In this document: positions 49,296 through 58,739 of the stretch, piece by piece
Numbering within the stretch: position 1 is the first letter of the stretch
How the letters are laid out: each line of letters opens with the position of its first letter
Assembly: GCA_965226805.1 (NCBI GenBank)
Contig: CBDDDW010000028.1
Coordinates: 124,001-188,000 of the forward strand
Direction: 5' to 3'
DNA from: CBDDDW01 sp965226805
GTDB taxonomy: Bacteria; Chloroflexota; Dehalococcoidia; Lucifugimonadales; JAGWBF01
DNA length: 64,000 nt
Made by a program: the position numbers and the translations under genes
The notes under the pieces: generated by a model
Databases searched by the model: none
What the model saw: the letters and a program-made list of their open reading frames with translations, nothing else
Told to the model about the DNA's origin: nothing

Positions 49296-51133
49296 TGAGC
49301 TCTGAGCGCCAGACCACAATAACAGAAGAGGGGAGCAAGTCCGCCAGGCCGGAAAGCAAGACCAAGACCCGCAAGTCCGCGTCGAAAGCGGTGACGCTGC
49401 CTCAGACTCTGACGGTGAAACGTCTTTCCGAGCTCACTCAGATAAGCTCCATCGACGTGATAAAGCAGCTGATGCGCAACGGCATAATGGCGTCCATCAA
49501 CCAGGTAATCGACTATCAGGTGTCCATGCTGGTGACCTCAGCTTTTGGAGTCCGCACCAAGATGGAGGCGGCGGCCGAAAGCGGCGCTGGAACGGCTCTG
49601 GGCTCACTGGGAGACATAGACCCATCGAAGCTCGTCGACCGTCCGCCCGTTGTGACCATACTTGGTCACGTGGATCACGGAAAAACGACGCTTCTGGATA
49701 CCATTCGGAAGAGCCACGTTGCCGAGAGCGAGGTCGGAAGCATTACCCAGCACATCGGGGCGTATCAGGTACGTTACAAGGACAAAGATATCACCTTCCT
49801 CGACACTCCCGGCCACGAAGCGTTCACCGCCATCAGAGCCAGGGGAGCCCGTGTGACCGACATCGCGGTTCTGGTAGTGGCCGCCGACGACGGCGTTATG
49901 CCTCAAACCATCGAAGCTCTGGACCACGCGAGAGCGGCAGGCGTGTCCTTGGCAGTGGCTATCAACAAGGTGGACAAACCCGATTCGGATCCCGATAGAG
50001 TCAAGCGCCAGCTGGGTGAGCAAGGTCTGGTTCTGGAGGAGTGGGGTGGGGATGTGATCGCGGTGCCTGTCTCGGCCACCACCGGTGACGGGATTGAAAA
50101 TCTGCTGGAGAACCTTCTGGTCATAGCCGAAGTCTCGGAGTTCAAGGCCGATCCAGACAGTCCCGGGTCCGGTGTAGTCATCGAGGCCAAGCTCGACAGA
50201 AACCGTGGGCCCCTGGCCACCGTGCTGGTGCAGAACGGTACCGTTAGGGTGGGCAGCTACATAGTAGCGGGTTCGGCGTCAGGCAGAGTGAGAGCTATGG
50301 TCAACGACTCGGGAGTCCGAATCAAAGAGGCCACACCCTCGGTCCCCGTCGAGATAATGGGTTTCGGCTCGCTCCCTGAGGCCGGCGATGTCTTCCAAGT
50401 AGTGGCCGACGACAAGACAGCCAGGGATTTGACGGAGAAACGACAGAAAGAAAGAGAGATGGAGCGCTCCAGCGTCCGGGCCTTGACCCTCGAGGAGATC
50501 TATAGCCGGATAAACGCTGGAGAGGTAAAGGAGCTAAATCTGGTCGTCAAGGCTGACGTGCAGGGCAGCGTGGAGGCCGTGTGCTCCTCTCTGCAGCGTT
50601 TGGATGATTCCAAGGCAAAGGTGCGCATCCTGCACGCCAGCAGCGGGAGCATCACTGAGAGTGATGTGCTGCTGGCCAGCGCCTCCAAGGCCATCATCCT
50701 GGGGTTCGCGACCTCATCCCAGCCAGGTATCGAGCAGTTGGCCGAGCGAGAAGGCGTCGAGATCAGGAATTACGGGATCATCTATCACCTTGTAGAAGAT
50801 GTAGAGAAAGCACTGAAGGGTATTCTGGAAGCGGTGTTTAGAGACGTCGTCCATGGCCACGCCGAAATCAGAGCGGTGTTCTCTGTGGGAAAGAGTGGGA
50901 GGGCCGCTGGTTGTATGGTGATCGACGGGCGTGTCGCCAAGAACACGCTCGTACGTGTCCAGCGTAACGGTGAAGTGATTCACGAGGGGAGCATCTCCAG
51001 CCTCAGGCGCTTCAAAGAAGAGGTCAACGAGATAGGTGCGGGCTTCGAATGTGGTGTGGGTATTCTCGGCTACATTGACTTCGAGGAGGGGGATACGTTG
51101 GAGACCTACCGAAGGGAAAAGGTGAGCGCCTAG
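49295..51133 (+). CDS. infB: Translation initiation factor IF-2
   Basis: 612 residues from ATG 49295, which overlaps the rnpM stop by one base (TAATG). A short Lys/Ser/Thr N-terminus leads to an IF2-N domain ([32 protein letters not shown]). The G domain has [16 protein letters not shown] and NKVDKP. Domains II-IV follow, ending [21 protein letters not shown]. The N-terminal region is much shorter than in enterobacteria, as usual in this phylum. Confidence 0.96.
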   Translation: MSSERQTTITEEGSKSARPESKTKTRKSASKAVTLPQTLTVKRLSELTQISSIDVIKQLMRNGIMASINQVIDYQVSMLVTSAFGVRTKMEAAAESGAGTALGSLGDIDPSKLVDRPPVVTILGHVDHGKTTLLDTIRKSHVAESEVGSITQHIGAYQVRYKDKDITFLDTPGHEAFTAIRARGARVTDIAVLVVAADDGVMPQTIEALDHARAAGVSLAVAINKVDKPDSDPDRVKRQLGEQGLVLEEWGGDVIAVPVSATTGDGIENLLENLLVIAEVSEFKADPDSPGSGVVIEAKLDRNRGPLATVLVQNGTVRVGSYIVAGSASGRVRAMVNDSGVRIKEATPSVPVEIMGFGSLPEAGDVFQVVADDKTARDLTEKRQKEREMERSSVRALTLEEIYSRINAGEVKELNLVVKADVQGSVEAVCSSLQRLDDSKAKVRILHASSGSITESDVLLASASKAIILGFATSSQPGIEQLAEREGVEIRNYGIIYHLVEDVEKALKGILEAVFRDVVHGHAEIRAVFSVGKSGRAAGCMVIDGRVAKNTLVRVQRNGEVIHEGSISSLRRFKEEVNEIGAGFECGVGILGYIDFEEGDTLETYRREKVSA

Positions 51134-51197
51134 CTCCCGGGGTTCGCTTGTTCCCTTTTTCACCGGATCGGCTACACATCTCGATAGGACCTCTTCC

Positions 51198-51590
51198 ATG
51201 ACCAGACGCACCGACCGTGTCAACGGTCTCCTTCGCCAGGAAATAAGCCAGCTCGTTGCATGGGAGCTCAGAGACCCAAGGCTCTCCGGCATAGTCAGTA
51301 TCACTCAGGTAGATACCTCTGCGGACCTCCGCCATGCCCGTGTCTTTGTCAGCGTGCTGGGTAACAGGGAGGGGAAAGAGACGGTCCTGAAGGGTATTTC
51401 CTCCGCCCGTGGCTTTATGCGTAGGGAACTTAAAGGACGCCTGTCTCTCAGGTACATCCCGGAGCTGAGCTTCCACCTGGACGAGTCCATGGAACAGGCG
51501 CAGCATATTCAGAAGCTCATGGACCAGCTCTCCAAAGATGAGCCCGCCTCTTCAAGCGCAGACGGTACTTCCGGTGACCCCAGGCTGTAA
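51198..51590 (+). CDS. rbfA: Ribosome-binding factor A
   Basis: 130 residues with the RbfA KH-like fold: MTRRTDRVNGLLRQEISQLV, ITQVDTSADLRHARVFVSVL, and the closing LSLRYIPELSFHLDESMEQAQHI. It assists 30S maturation. It follows infB by 64 bp and precedes truB, the standard gene order. Confidence 0.95.
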   Translation: MTRRTDRVNGLLRQEISQLVAWELRDPRLSGIVSITQVDTSADLRHARVFVSVLGNREGKETVLKGISSARGFMRRELKGRLSLRYIPELSFHLDESMEQAQHIQKLMDQLSKDEPASSSADGTSGDPRL

Positions 51591-51762
51591 CGGTCAGGTC
51601 ACAGGGATTTTTATCCCGAGACCCTCGGGAGTTTTGGCATATGATAGAGTCATTACTGGGGCTCGTCTCTGAGTCTTTTCGTCCTATTCTTGTTGGTCCA
51701 TGCTGGAGCCGGCTCACCCACCACTGGATGGCGAAGCTGATATCATGACCTTGGTCAATTGA

Positions 51763-52728
51763 ATGTACCGAGACAGTTCTTCCCCCGATGGCTTCATAAA
51801 CCTGTACAAATATTCAGGTCCCACCTCGATGGATATGGTGCGCCGGGTCAAGAGAATCACCGGTCAGAAGAGGAGGGTTGGACACGGGGGCACCCTTGAC
51901 CCTTTAGCGGAAGGCGTGCTCCCGATCTGCATTGGCCAGGCGACCCGATTGATGGAGTATCTCGTCGAGGGCGGCAAAGAGTACCGAATGAAAGTCCGCC
52001 TGGGAATTACCACATCTACATATGATGGTGAAGGAGGTGTGGTAAAAAGAGGAGACGCTTCGAGCGTGGACGTGGAGACGACGGAGAGGGCGCTGGACTC
52101 CTTCAGAGGCGTCATCGACCAGATACCTCCGATGTACAGTGCAATCAAGGTAGAAGGAAAACGCCTTTATGATCTGGCCAGATCGGGCGTGGAAGTTGAG
52201 CGAAAGCCTCGGAAGGTCGAGGTTTCGAAGATCGAGATTGAGGAATTCGATCCTCCGCTGCTGGTCATGCGAGTTCACAGTGGCAGGGGTGCATACATGC
52301 GCTCGCTGGCCCACGACCTTGGTGAAGCCCTAGGGTGTGGTGGATACTTGAGTGAGCTGGTTCGTCTGAGGTCTGGTCCATTCGACGCTGATTCAACGGT
52401 TTCCATCGACAGACTGGAGGAGATGGCGCAGGATGGTTCCGACTCCTGGAAGGAACATCTTTCCCCGCCCGACTTTGTGCTACTTCATTTGAAAAGCGTG
52501 GGCGTCACAAAAGCGGCGGAACGGTACATACGCAACGGCCAACCTGCGAGCCTGTCGCCGCGTATTTCGGTTTACGCGTCATATATGGAGATGTGCAGGG
52601 CATATACCGAGGACGGACGCTTCCTTGCGGTGATGACTTTCGACAAGCCGACGAATCTGTGGCACCCCGACAAAGTATTGAACCTGGATAAACCTTCACC
52701 CTATGCTCCCGCAGGTGTGAGCGATTAG
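51763..52728 (+). CDS. truB: tRNA pseudouridine-55 synthase
   Basis: 321 residues. FINLYKYSGPTSMDMVRRVKRI, the catalytic Asp in GHGGTLDPLAEGVLPICIG, YRMKVRLGITTSTYDGEG and IPPMYSAIKVEGKRLYDLAR are all TruB hallmarks, with a C-terminal PUA-like end. It makes pseudouridine 55 in tRNA. A 170-bp gap separates it from rbfA, longer than the other spacings in this operon. Confidence 0.96.
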   Translation: MYRDSSSPDGFINLYKYSGPTSMDMVRRVKRITGQKRRVGHGGTLDPLAEGVLPICIGQATRLMEYLVEGGKEYRMKVRLGITTSTYDGEGGVVKRGDASSVDVETTERALDSFRGVIDQIPPMYSAIKVEGKRLYDLARSGVEVERKPRKVEVSKIEIEEFDPPLLVMRVHSGRGAYMRSLAHDLGEALGCGGYLSELVRLRSGPFDADSTVSIDRLEEMAQDGSDSWKEHLSPPDFVLLHLKSVGVTKAAERYIRNGQPASLSPRISVYASYMEMCRAYTEDGRFLAVMTFDKPTNLWHPDKVLNLDKPSPYAPAGVSD

Positions 52729-52808
52729 AGAGACGCCCTTTTGCGATCGGGCTTGGCGTGTTCCCGCCGCTATATTTCACGAGAATCCCTGATAGGCACG
52801 AATTGGTA

Positions 52809-52836
52809 TTGACAAATTGCATATCCCATGTATATT
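52809..52836 (+). promoter_or_regulatory. Promoter of the DUF5679 gene
   Basis: TTGACA (52809-52814) and TATATT (52831-52836) with a 16-bp spacer, about 40 bp upstream of the DUF5679 start. The start itself has GGAGGGGG. Confidence 0.75.
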
Positions 52837-52876
52837 TGGAAGCTAGAGGCGGCAGACTTCACGGAGGGGGTGATTC

Positions 52877-53017
52877 ATGGAGGCTTATTGCTTCAAGTGC
52901 CGGGCAAAGAGGCAGATCAAGGATCCGAAGCAAGTGACCTTGAAGAACGGAAGGCCAGCTACCCAGGGGTCCTGCCCCACCTGTGGCACTAAGGTGTTCC
53001 GTATCGGCAAGGCTTAA
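52877..53017 (+). CDS. DUF5679 zinc-ribbon protein, 46 aa
   Basis: MEAYCFKCRAKRQIKDPKQV, then LKNGRPATQGSC and PTCGTKVFRIGKA: two CxxC pairs form a small zinc ribbon (YCFKC and CPTC). The whole sequence follows the DUF5679 pattern, a short protein common in Chloroflexota and some archaea. It has its own promoter and a strong ribosome site. Function unknown; nucleic-acid binding is a reasonable guess from the basic charge and Zn ribbon. Confidence 0.9.
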   Translation: MEAYCFKCRAKRQIKDPKQVTLKNGRPATQGSCPTCGTKVFRIGKA

Positions 53018-53039
53018 CTAGATACCCCCGGCCTGTATG

Positions 53040-53093
53040 ACTTCCGGCAGGCGCCGGAAGTTCAGGTGCCCGATCGCTAGTTGGTCGGGTGCC
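53040..53093 (+). ncRNA. Two consecutive strong hairpins after DUF5679
   Basis: ACTTCCGGC-AGGC-GCCGGAAGT (53040-53061) is a perfect 9-bp stem. GGTGCCCGA (53065-53073) pairs with TCGGGTGCC (53085-53093) through seven Watson-Crick and two G-U pairs that are only good in plus-strand RNA. No U-tract follows, so they are not a normal terminator. They may be a structured 3' UTR or part of a small RNA; no known RNA family was matched. Confidence 0.35.
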
Positions 53094-53191
53094 CGGGGGC
53101 TGGGGAGGTTAATTGGGTTTCTCCGACGAGTGGAGGCCTATGCCGGGCCGGTGAGGATGGGAGCGAGCCAGGAATGTCCCGGTGGCCGTAG

Positions 53192-54214
53192 TTATAGATT
53201 GAACTGCGGCTCTACGTAATCTTTCTCTTTAATGTAAATCTGGATACGGTTCCGCTGCTGGTCCCCGATGACAATCTGGCGATCGTCGTTAATCTCGACT
53301 GCCGTCGGATAGTGTAGTCTTCGCTCCGGCTCCAACGACTTCACTCGATTCCTGGCCTTGATCGCGTCTGGACTGGCGTATACTGTCTGGGCTCCCCATT
53401 TGGAGAGTTGGTGAGCGTCCCCCGCGAAGGTGGCGAGGTAAGTGCCATCGGGACCGTACGCATACACTCGGCTCTCAGCCCAATCCGATACGTACACGTC
53501 TCCTTCCTCGTCTACTGCAACGTCACTGGGCCGGCTCAGTTCCCCTTTTCCACTGCCCGGGCTGCCGAACGCCATGATGAATCTGCCGTCTTGGGTTAAC
53601 TTCTGAACCCGACTATTGCGCCAATCGGCGACATACACGTCTCCTGCTTGATCGACAGTGATTCCCCAGGGTATGTTGAACTCACCCTCACCTGAGCCTT
53701 CCGCTCCCCACCCGGTCAGGAACTTGCCTTCCTTGGTGAACCTTTGGATGCGGCTGTTGGCGCAATTGACTATCCACAGCGCGTCTTCTGAATCGAAGGC
53801 GAGTCCCCAGGGACGGTTTAGCTGTCCCTCGCCGTCGCCCGAGACACCCCACTTTTTCAGGAAGTTGCCATCCTTGTCGAAAACGACAATCTGGTTCAGC
53901 CACTCGTCGGCGACGTATGCGTTCTCGCTCTGATCCAGAGCAACTGAGGTGGGGCATTGGAACTCTCCATCGCCCGAGCCGGAGCGGCCGAATTCCAGGA
54001 TCAGCTCCTCCTCGAGCGGCTGGCCGCCGAGGGCCAGCTTGGTCACTCTAGTACCATGTGGATAGGCTTCTGAGCTGCGGTTGAGCACATACGCGATACC
54101 GCCCGGCGCCAGTGCAACGTCCATGACGAATCTGAGCCCGGTGCCGCCCTGGGCCAGCCGGCCGATACAGTGGCTGTATGTAAAAGCGCGCCCTGATACG
54201 GTTTGCGTAAGCAT
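53192..54214 (-). CDS. NHL-repeat beta-propeller protein
   Basis: 340 residues made of NHL blades, each ending in a pattern like GEFQCPTSVALDQSENAYVAD, GQLNRPWGLAFDSEDALWIVN, GEFNIPWGITVDQAGDVYVAD and GELSRPSDVAVDEEGDVYVSD. Six or so blades form one propeller. No signal peptide is visible, so it may be cytosolic. Such propellers often bind partners or act as lyases/hydrolases; the role is unknown. Lies 72 bp downstream of the DUF1800 gene on the same strand. Confidence 0.9.
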   Translation of the reverse strand: MLTQTVSGRAFTYSHCIGRLAQGGTGLRFVMDVALAPGGIAYVLNRSSEAYPHGTRVTKLALGGQPLEEELILEFGRSGSGDGEFQCPTSVALDQSENAYVADEWLNQIVVFDKDGNFLKKWGVSGDGEGQLNRPWGLAFDSEDALWIVNCANSRIQRFTKEGKFLTGWGAEGSGEGEFNIPWGITVDQAGDVYVADWRNSRVQKLTQDGRFIMAFGSPGSGKGELSRPSDVAVDEEGDVYVSDWAESRVYAYGPDGTYLATFAGDAHQLSKWGAQTVYASPDAIKARNRVKSLEPERRLHYPTAVEINDDRQIVIGDQQRNRIQIYIKEKDYVEPQFNL

Positions 54215-54286
54215 TTGTTACACTTCTCCGCCGGTTTTAGCGTCGAGAATCGTACCGTGACCCCCGCGGTCCGCTGGGACAGGAAA

Positions 54287-55702
54287 CTAACCGAACTGGT
54301 ACTCCGTGGAGGACGCGATGAGCTGGAGCATCTGAGCTACCCTCTTGGAGGATAGGGTGGAGGCCTGCTCCGTGTTCCAGCTCAGATCGCCGCCTGCAGA
54401 CGCCTGTGCCTGCAATTCTTGACGGGTCCCGTCAGAAACCTCTAGGGGACCTATCAGGTCCAAGCAGGTATCTACCAAATGGTCGGGAGTGAGCGTTCCC
54501 TGCGAACGCACCCGGTCCACGATGTCCTGGACGCCAGGCAAGCTGAGGTCGCTGACCCGGTCGGCAACGAAGTTGATACGTCTCACAAGGGAACCACTGT
54601 CGATCCACTCAGCGCCTGTGTGCCATCCTTCCACGCTGGGAGGATCCAGCAGTGCTTGGCCCATGTGGGCAGGTTCCACCCCCATGGCCATGAGACCCGG
54701 CTTAGGTATGCCCTTGTAGTCACCGACCAGGTTCAAGGTGCCGACGACCACTTCCGCAGGGCTCTTCACTTTGGTGAACCGTGCTTCCTTGAAGAAGTCG
54801 GAGTTGAACAGTACCCTCAGAGTCGAGCGCATATCGTAGCCGGAGCCGATGAACGCATCCCCCAGAATGTTGATGGCCACCGGGTCACGGGGTGGTGTAA
54901 CCTGCCAGGCCGATACCTGAGGCTCATCGGCCACGAAGAAATTGTAGAGATGACGGGCGACGAACCTGGCGGTAGCGGGCTGTCGTACGACGATGTCCAT
55001 AATGTCGTCGCCGTTGAAGTGCCCTCGCTGACCTAGAAACACCTTTTCCGTATCGTCGTGGTCCTCGGGCCTGTACTCGAATTCCCATGGGAAGCGGCCG
55101 TAAGGGTGTCGGGGAATCTTCGGTGACACCGTCCACCCTGTGAACGCCCTGGAACACTCGTACACGTCTTGCTCCGAGTAATTACCCACTCCCATGGAGA
55201 AGAGCTCAAGGAGCTCCCGTCCCCAGTTCTCGTTCGGGGCGTCTTTGTGGTTTTGGTTGTTATCCAGCCAGTAAATCATGGCTGGATTGCGGGCCAGTGC
55301 TGAAAGCAAGTCTCTGTAGTTACCCATCCCGCGCTTGCGGAACATATCAATCTGAGCGATCATCTGGTCGGTGTTGTCTACCTTGGAGTTACCGGTCGCG
55401 AACACCTGGTGCCAGAAGAGGGCCACCTTCTCTTGCAGCGGTCGGGTAGTGTTGATCATCTGCCAGATGTAATTGGCCTGTCCCGGGAGTGGGATGCCCC
55501 CAGGATTAACGGATTCCGGCGCGAATCGGAATAGGACTTCTTCGTCATTCTCGGGGATACCGTGTTCCTCCGGCGAGACCAGCTCCTCCACGGTAGCCTC
55601 GTACCCTTTGGCGGCGAGGGGCTCCAGCTCGGCCCGTGGCGCACCGAAGCCTGCTCGTCTCATCAAGTGAGCCATCAACGCTATGTCTTGATTCAGCACC
55701 AT
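54287..55702 (-). CDS. DUF1800 family protein
   Basis: A 471-residue protein with the DUF1800 order: HLMRRAGFGAPRAELEPL near the start, EKVALFWHQVFATGNSKVDN, NPAMIYWLDNNQNHKDAPNENWGRELLELFSMGVGNYSEQDVYECSRAFTGW, FLGQRGHFNGDDIMDIVVRQPATARFVARHLYNFFV and the ending PPSVEGWHTGAEWI. The family is widespread, often next to a DUF1501 partner, which is missing here; an NHL-repeat gene follows instead. Function unknown. Confidence 0.92.
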   Translation of the reverse strand: MVLNQDIALMAHLMRRAGFGAPRAELEPLAAKGYEATVEELVSPEEHGIPENDEEVLFRFAPESVNPGGIPLPGQANYIWQMINTTRPLQEKVALFWHQVFATGNSKVDNTDQMIAQIDMFRKRGMGNYRDLLSALARNPAMIYWLDNNQNHKDAPNENWGRELLELFSMGVGNYSEQDVYECSRAFTGWTVSPKIPRHPYGRFPWEFEYRPEDHDDTEKVFLGQRGHFNGDDIMDIVVRQPATARFVARHLYNFFVADEPQVSAWQVTPPRDPVAINILGDAFIGSGYDMRSTLRVLFNSDFFKEARFTKVKSPAEVVVGTLNLVGDYKGIPKPGLMAMGVEPAHMGQALLDPPSVEGWHTGAEWIDSGSLVRRINFVADRVSDLSLPGVQDIVDRVRSQGTLTPDHLVDTCLDLIGPLEVSDGTRQELQAQASAGGDLSWNTEQASTLSSKRVAQMLQLIASSTEYQFG

Positions 55703-56044
55703 TTCCCTTCCCCTTTCGGCTACAGGTTTATTGGTGTGACGGACTGCCTTCGTTAGACTAGTTAGGATCTGCGGCTCGGGGAGTTGCGTCTCGGCTGATC
55801 GTTCCTGAAGCAGACCGAGACGAGGCTACAACCAGGTTCATTCTAAACTACGAAGTCTGCTCCGTCAATAATCTGGCGCCTCGTAGGGAAAGCAGCCGCA
55901 TGCACAAGCTGTATGTGGGTCCAGCTTACCGCGCTGTTCCTGGCGGTCGGCCCATGCGCAAGTTCGACTATGCAAGTGAGATTGAAATAAAGTATAATTA
56001 AGCCCTAAATTAGAAGTAGCTGTCTCTGTCCTAGGGACGTCTGG
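55703..56044. other. Divergent intergenic region before the Arl-type cluster
   Basis: About 340 bp. It must contain the promoters for DUF1800 (minus) and arlH (plus). On the plus strand TATAAT stands at 55993-55998, about 50 bp upstream of arlH, in an AT-rich stretch; the best -35 candidate (TGCAAG, 16-bp spacing) is poor. No gene was recognised. Confidence 0.5.
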
Positions 56045-56791
56045 ATGGAGAAGGTAACCTGGGGGATAGCTTATGGTAAGCGCGGCGCCGCGAAGTGGAC
56101 AGGCGAGGATTATCTCCACTGGCAGCGTGGAGATAGACCGGAGGATAGGGGGGGAATCCCCTTCGGGACGCTCATGCTGGTGGAAGGGGAGGCAGCAGGG
56201 GGGAAGAGCACCCTGTCTCAGCAGCTCGCATGGGGAGGTCTGACCGCCGGAGAAGATGCCGTTATCTACACCACGGAGCAGACCGTGCAGAGCATGATGC
56301 GGCAGATGGACAGCTTGGGAGCGAGTGTCAGCGACTACTTCCTCCTGAACCATCTACAAATATTCCCCGTGAATATCCCTCCGGACAGCATAAGCCCTGG
56401 TGTACTTTTCATGGAACTGTCCAGGCATATGGAGCGACAAGAGTCTTGCCGGGTGATTGTAATAGACTCGCTGACGACATTCGTCTCCCGCGCCGGTGGG
56501 GACCAGATACAGGACTTTTTCCACCGGTGCAAGACCATGTGCGACCGAGGAAAAGTGATTATTTGCACAGTGCATACGGGGGCCTTTGAAGAGAGCGTGC
56601 TGACTCGGGTCAGGTCGGTGTGTGATGCCTATCTACGGCTCCAGGTAGAAAGGTCGGGCTCAGCTCTGGTGAAGACCCTTGAGGTCGCCAAGATAAGGGG
56701 GGCCGACCTGAATACCGGCAATATCTCCGGTTTCGAGGTCGAGCCGGGGCTGGGTATCAGGATTATTCCAATTTCCAGGGCTAGGGCCTAG
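56045..56791 (+). CDS. arlH: ArlH/FlaH-like RecA-fold ATPase
   Basis: A 248-residue KaiC/RecA-type ATPase. Walker A is EGEAAGGKSTLSQQL (about residues 46-60) and Walker B is CRVIVIDSLTTF, with the short C-terminal RIIPISRARA. In archaea ArlH binds ATP and docks on the ArlI ring as part of the archaellum motor. Its identity is supported by the arlI and arlJ genes that follow in order. The opening segment (WGIAYGKRGAAKWTGEDYLHWQRGD) is longer than in archaea. Confidence 0.85.
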   Translation: MEKVTWGIAYGKRGAAKWTGEDYLHWQRGDRPEDRGGIPFGTLMLVEGEAAGGKSTLSQQLAWGGLTAGEDAVIYTTEQTVQSMMRQMDSLGASVSDYFLLNHLQIFPVNIPPDSISPGVLFMELSRHMERQESCRVIVIDSLTTFVSRAGGDQIQDFFHRCKTMCDRGKVIICTVHTGAFEESVLTRVRSVCDAYLRLQVERSGSALVKTLEVAKIRGADLNTGNISGFEVEPGLGIRIIPISRARA

Positions 56792-56811
56792 TCCCGTATC
56801 GAATCGAGTGG

Positions 56812-56976
56812 TCAATGGTGTGGAGTCTGGTCCGATGGGATTCCATTCCCGGCCAGCCTGCAAGCGGTGGGTAAGTCGAAGAGATAGACTATGAAAATAG
56901 ACACCGAAAACATCAAAACAAAGATGAAAAGCGCGATGATCTGGCGAAAGATTGGGAATGGGTCAGGAAATGGCAT
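56812..56976 (-). CDS. Possible 54-aa single-pass membrane protein, antisense between arlH and arlI
   Basis: On the minus strand GGGGAGGAATT lies nine bases before an ATG (56974-56976). The product begins MPFPDPFPIFRQ and continues as one long hydrophobic helix (IIALFIFVLMFSVSIFIVYLF) with a polar tail. The ribosome site and clean membrane segment argue for a real gene, and it ends 20 bp from the convergent arlH stop. Homology unknown. Confidence 0.45.
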   Translation of the reverse strand: MPFPDPFPIFRQIIALFIFVLMFSVSIFIVYLFDLPTACRLAGNGIPSDQTPHH

Positions 56977-57095
56977 TAAGCAATTCCTCCCCCAGATCAG
57001 GTCTCGCAAGGCCTCCACCAGGGGCAGGGATGGAGGGAGGGAGGGGCACCGGCGGAAAGGGTACGTCCACCGGAGGCGCACGCAGAGCGGCCCAG

Positions 57096-58739
57096 ATGAG
57101 GGACTTCACTTCGTGGCCGGTATTCCGCCAGCTTTCCCCTGAGCTTCAGGAGCACGCTATGGCCCACGAGCATCTGTGGGGGTACTTGCGTGACCTGCCC
57201 ATCGAGGAGATCGGTGTCCCCAGCTACTATCCTGCTCTGGATCCCACTCTCAGGGACCTGGAATACCGGAACCTCGTCTATCCTGTGGGCGAGTCAGTGT
57301 TCGTTCACGTGTATCCGGACATGTCGGACACCAGGGACTATTATCTAACAATAGAACCATCGCTGGCTCCTTCGGTGCCGGAGCTGATGGCTAAGGTAGA
57401 TAACCAGCTCATAAATTACGTCGAGGACCTCAAAAAGGCCGGCGATGCCGAGGCTCGGGCCAGGATCCTTCTCCAGTGCCTGGACCGCATAGTCTCCCTC
57501 CGGGGTAGCGAGGAAAAAGCGCAGCCGGGCGCGGTGGAAGTAACGGAGGAAGAGCTGCAGGGGCTTAGGTATCTGATGCTCCGAGACAAGGAGGGATTGG
57601 GCAACCTACAGCCTCTTCTCAACGACCCCAACATCGAGGACATAAGCTGCAGCGGCGTAGGCCCCCTGTTCATTGAGCATAGGATTTTCTCAGGGCTTAA
57701 AGCCACCATCTCCTTTTATACCGAAACGGAGTTGGACCGTTTTGTAATCAGGCTCTCAGAGAAGATCGGGCGACCCGTGACCGTCCGCGAACCCATTGTC
57801 GACTCCGTCCTTCCGGATGGCTCTCGTATAAACATAGTATTCGGGAACGATGTGTCCAGGCGGGGCAGCAACTTTACCATCAGAAAATTCAACGCGACGC
57901 CCTTCAGCATCCTCGACCTGGTAGCCACGGGGTCCCTGACTTTTGAAATGGCAGCCTACATCTCCCTTATGGTGGGAGCAGGCATGAACACCTTCGTCTC
58001 TGGTGAGACGGCCTCGGGCAAGACGACCATGCTCAACGCCATTACCACCTTCATCGACCCCAACGCCAAGATTGTTAGTATCGAAGACACCCCTGAGCTC
58101 CAGGTCCCCCACCTGAACTGGACCAGAGAGGTGACTAGAGGAAGCGTGAGCGGAGGTTCCTCGGTCACTATGTTCGACCTGCTCAGGGCGGCCCTCCGCC
58201 AGCGTCCCAACGAGATCATAATCGGCGAGATACGAGGCGAAGAGGGCGCCATCGCCTTTCAAGCCATGCAGACGGGCCACGCGTGCATGGCCACGTTCCA
58301 CGCGGCTTCAGTGGAGAAGCTGATACAGCGCCTGACAGGTAACCCCATCAACGTACCCAAGACCTACGTGGACAACTTGAACATGGTGATCATCATGAGT
58401 GCCGTTCGCCTGCCCAGCGGCAGGACTGGCCGGCGTGTTCTGAGCGTTAATGAGATTGTCGAATACAGTCCTGAGACCAACTCTTTCGGATTTATCGAGG
58501 TATTTAGGTGGGACCCGGCTACTGATACCCACGAGTATCCCGGCTATATGAACACCAACCTCTTGGAGCATGTAGTTGGTCTGAGGCGCGGAATAGCACC
58601 GCATAATAGCCGCGAGATTTACCAGGAGGTCGATCAGCGGGCCGATATCCTCAGGAAGCTGAAGGAACGTAATGTGGGGAATTTCTACGAACTCCACGGG
58701 GTCCTCTCCCAAGCTCATAGAGAAGGTCTCTTCCGATAA
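57096..58739 (+). CDS. arlI: ArlI/FlaI-like secretion and motor ATPase
   Basis: About 547 residues from ATG 57096 (MRDFTSWPVFRQL). An open Gly/Pro-rich extension upstream from 56952 has no good ribosome site. The archaeal-type N-domain has YRNLVYPVGESVFVHVYPD, and the ATPase core has Walker A SGETASGKTTML (about residues 301-312), Asp box FIDPNAKIVSIEDTPELQVPHLNW, Walker B NEIIIGEIRGEEGAIAFQAMQTGH and the His box ATFHAAS, then VPKTYVDNLNMVIIMSAV. These details match archaeal ArlI rather than bacterial TadA/CpaF. It powers assembly, and in archaella rotation, of type IV-pilus-like filaments. Confidence 0.9.
   Translation: MRDFTSWPVFRQLSPELQEHAMAHEHLWGYLRDLPIEEIGVPSYYPALDPTLRDLEYRNLVYPVGESVFVHVYPDMSDTRDYYLTIEPSLAPSVPELMAKVDNQLINYVEDLKKAGDAEARARILLQCLDRIVSLRGSEEKAQPGAVEVTEEELQGLRYLMLRDKEGLGNLQPLLNDPNIEDISCSGVGPLFIEHRIFSGLKATISFYTETELDRFVIRLSEKIGRPVTVREPIVDSVLPDGSRINIVFGNDVSRRGSNFTIRKFNATPFSILDLVATGSLTFEMAAYISLMVGAGMNTFVSGETASGKTTMLNAITTFIDPNAKIVSIEDTPELQVPHLNWTREVTRGSVSGGSSVTMFDLLRAALRQRPNEIIIGEIRGEEGAIAFQAMQTGHACMATFHAASVEKLIQRLTGNPINVPKTYVDNLNMVIIMSAVRLPSGRTGRRVLSVNEIVEYSPETNSFGFIEVFRWDPATDTHEYPGYMNTNLLEHVVGLRRGIAPHNSREIYQEVDQRADILRKLKERNVGNFYELHGVLSQAHREGLFR

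Noticed and set aside
53018..53191. Considered as SRP RNA or RNase P RNA
   Set aside because: The SRP core GGUCAGG...GGAAGGxAGCAGCC and the RNase P GAGGAAAGUC/ACAGNNA signatures are absent.
56891..57142. 83-codon plus-strand frame between arlH and arlI
   Set aside because: Its C-terminal half runs out of frame over the start of arlI with basic low-complexity sequence; no ribosome site. The antisense membrane peptide explains this DNA better.
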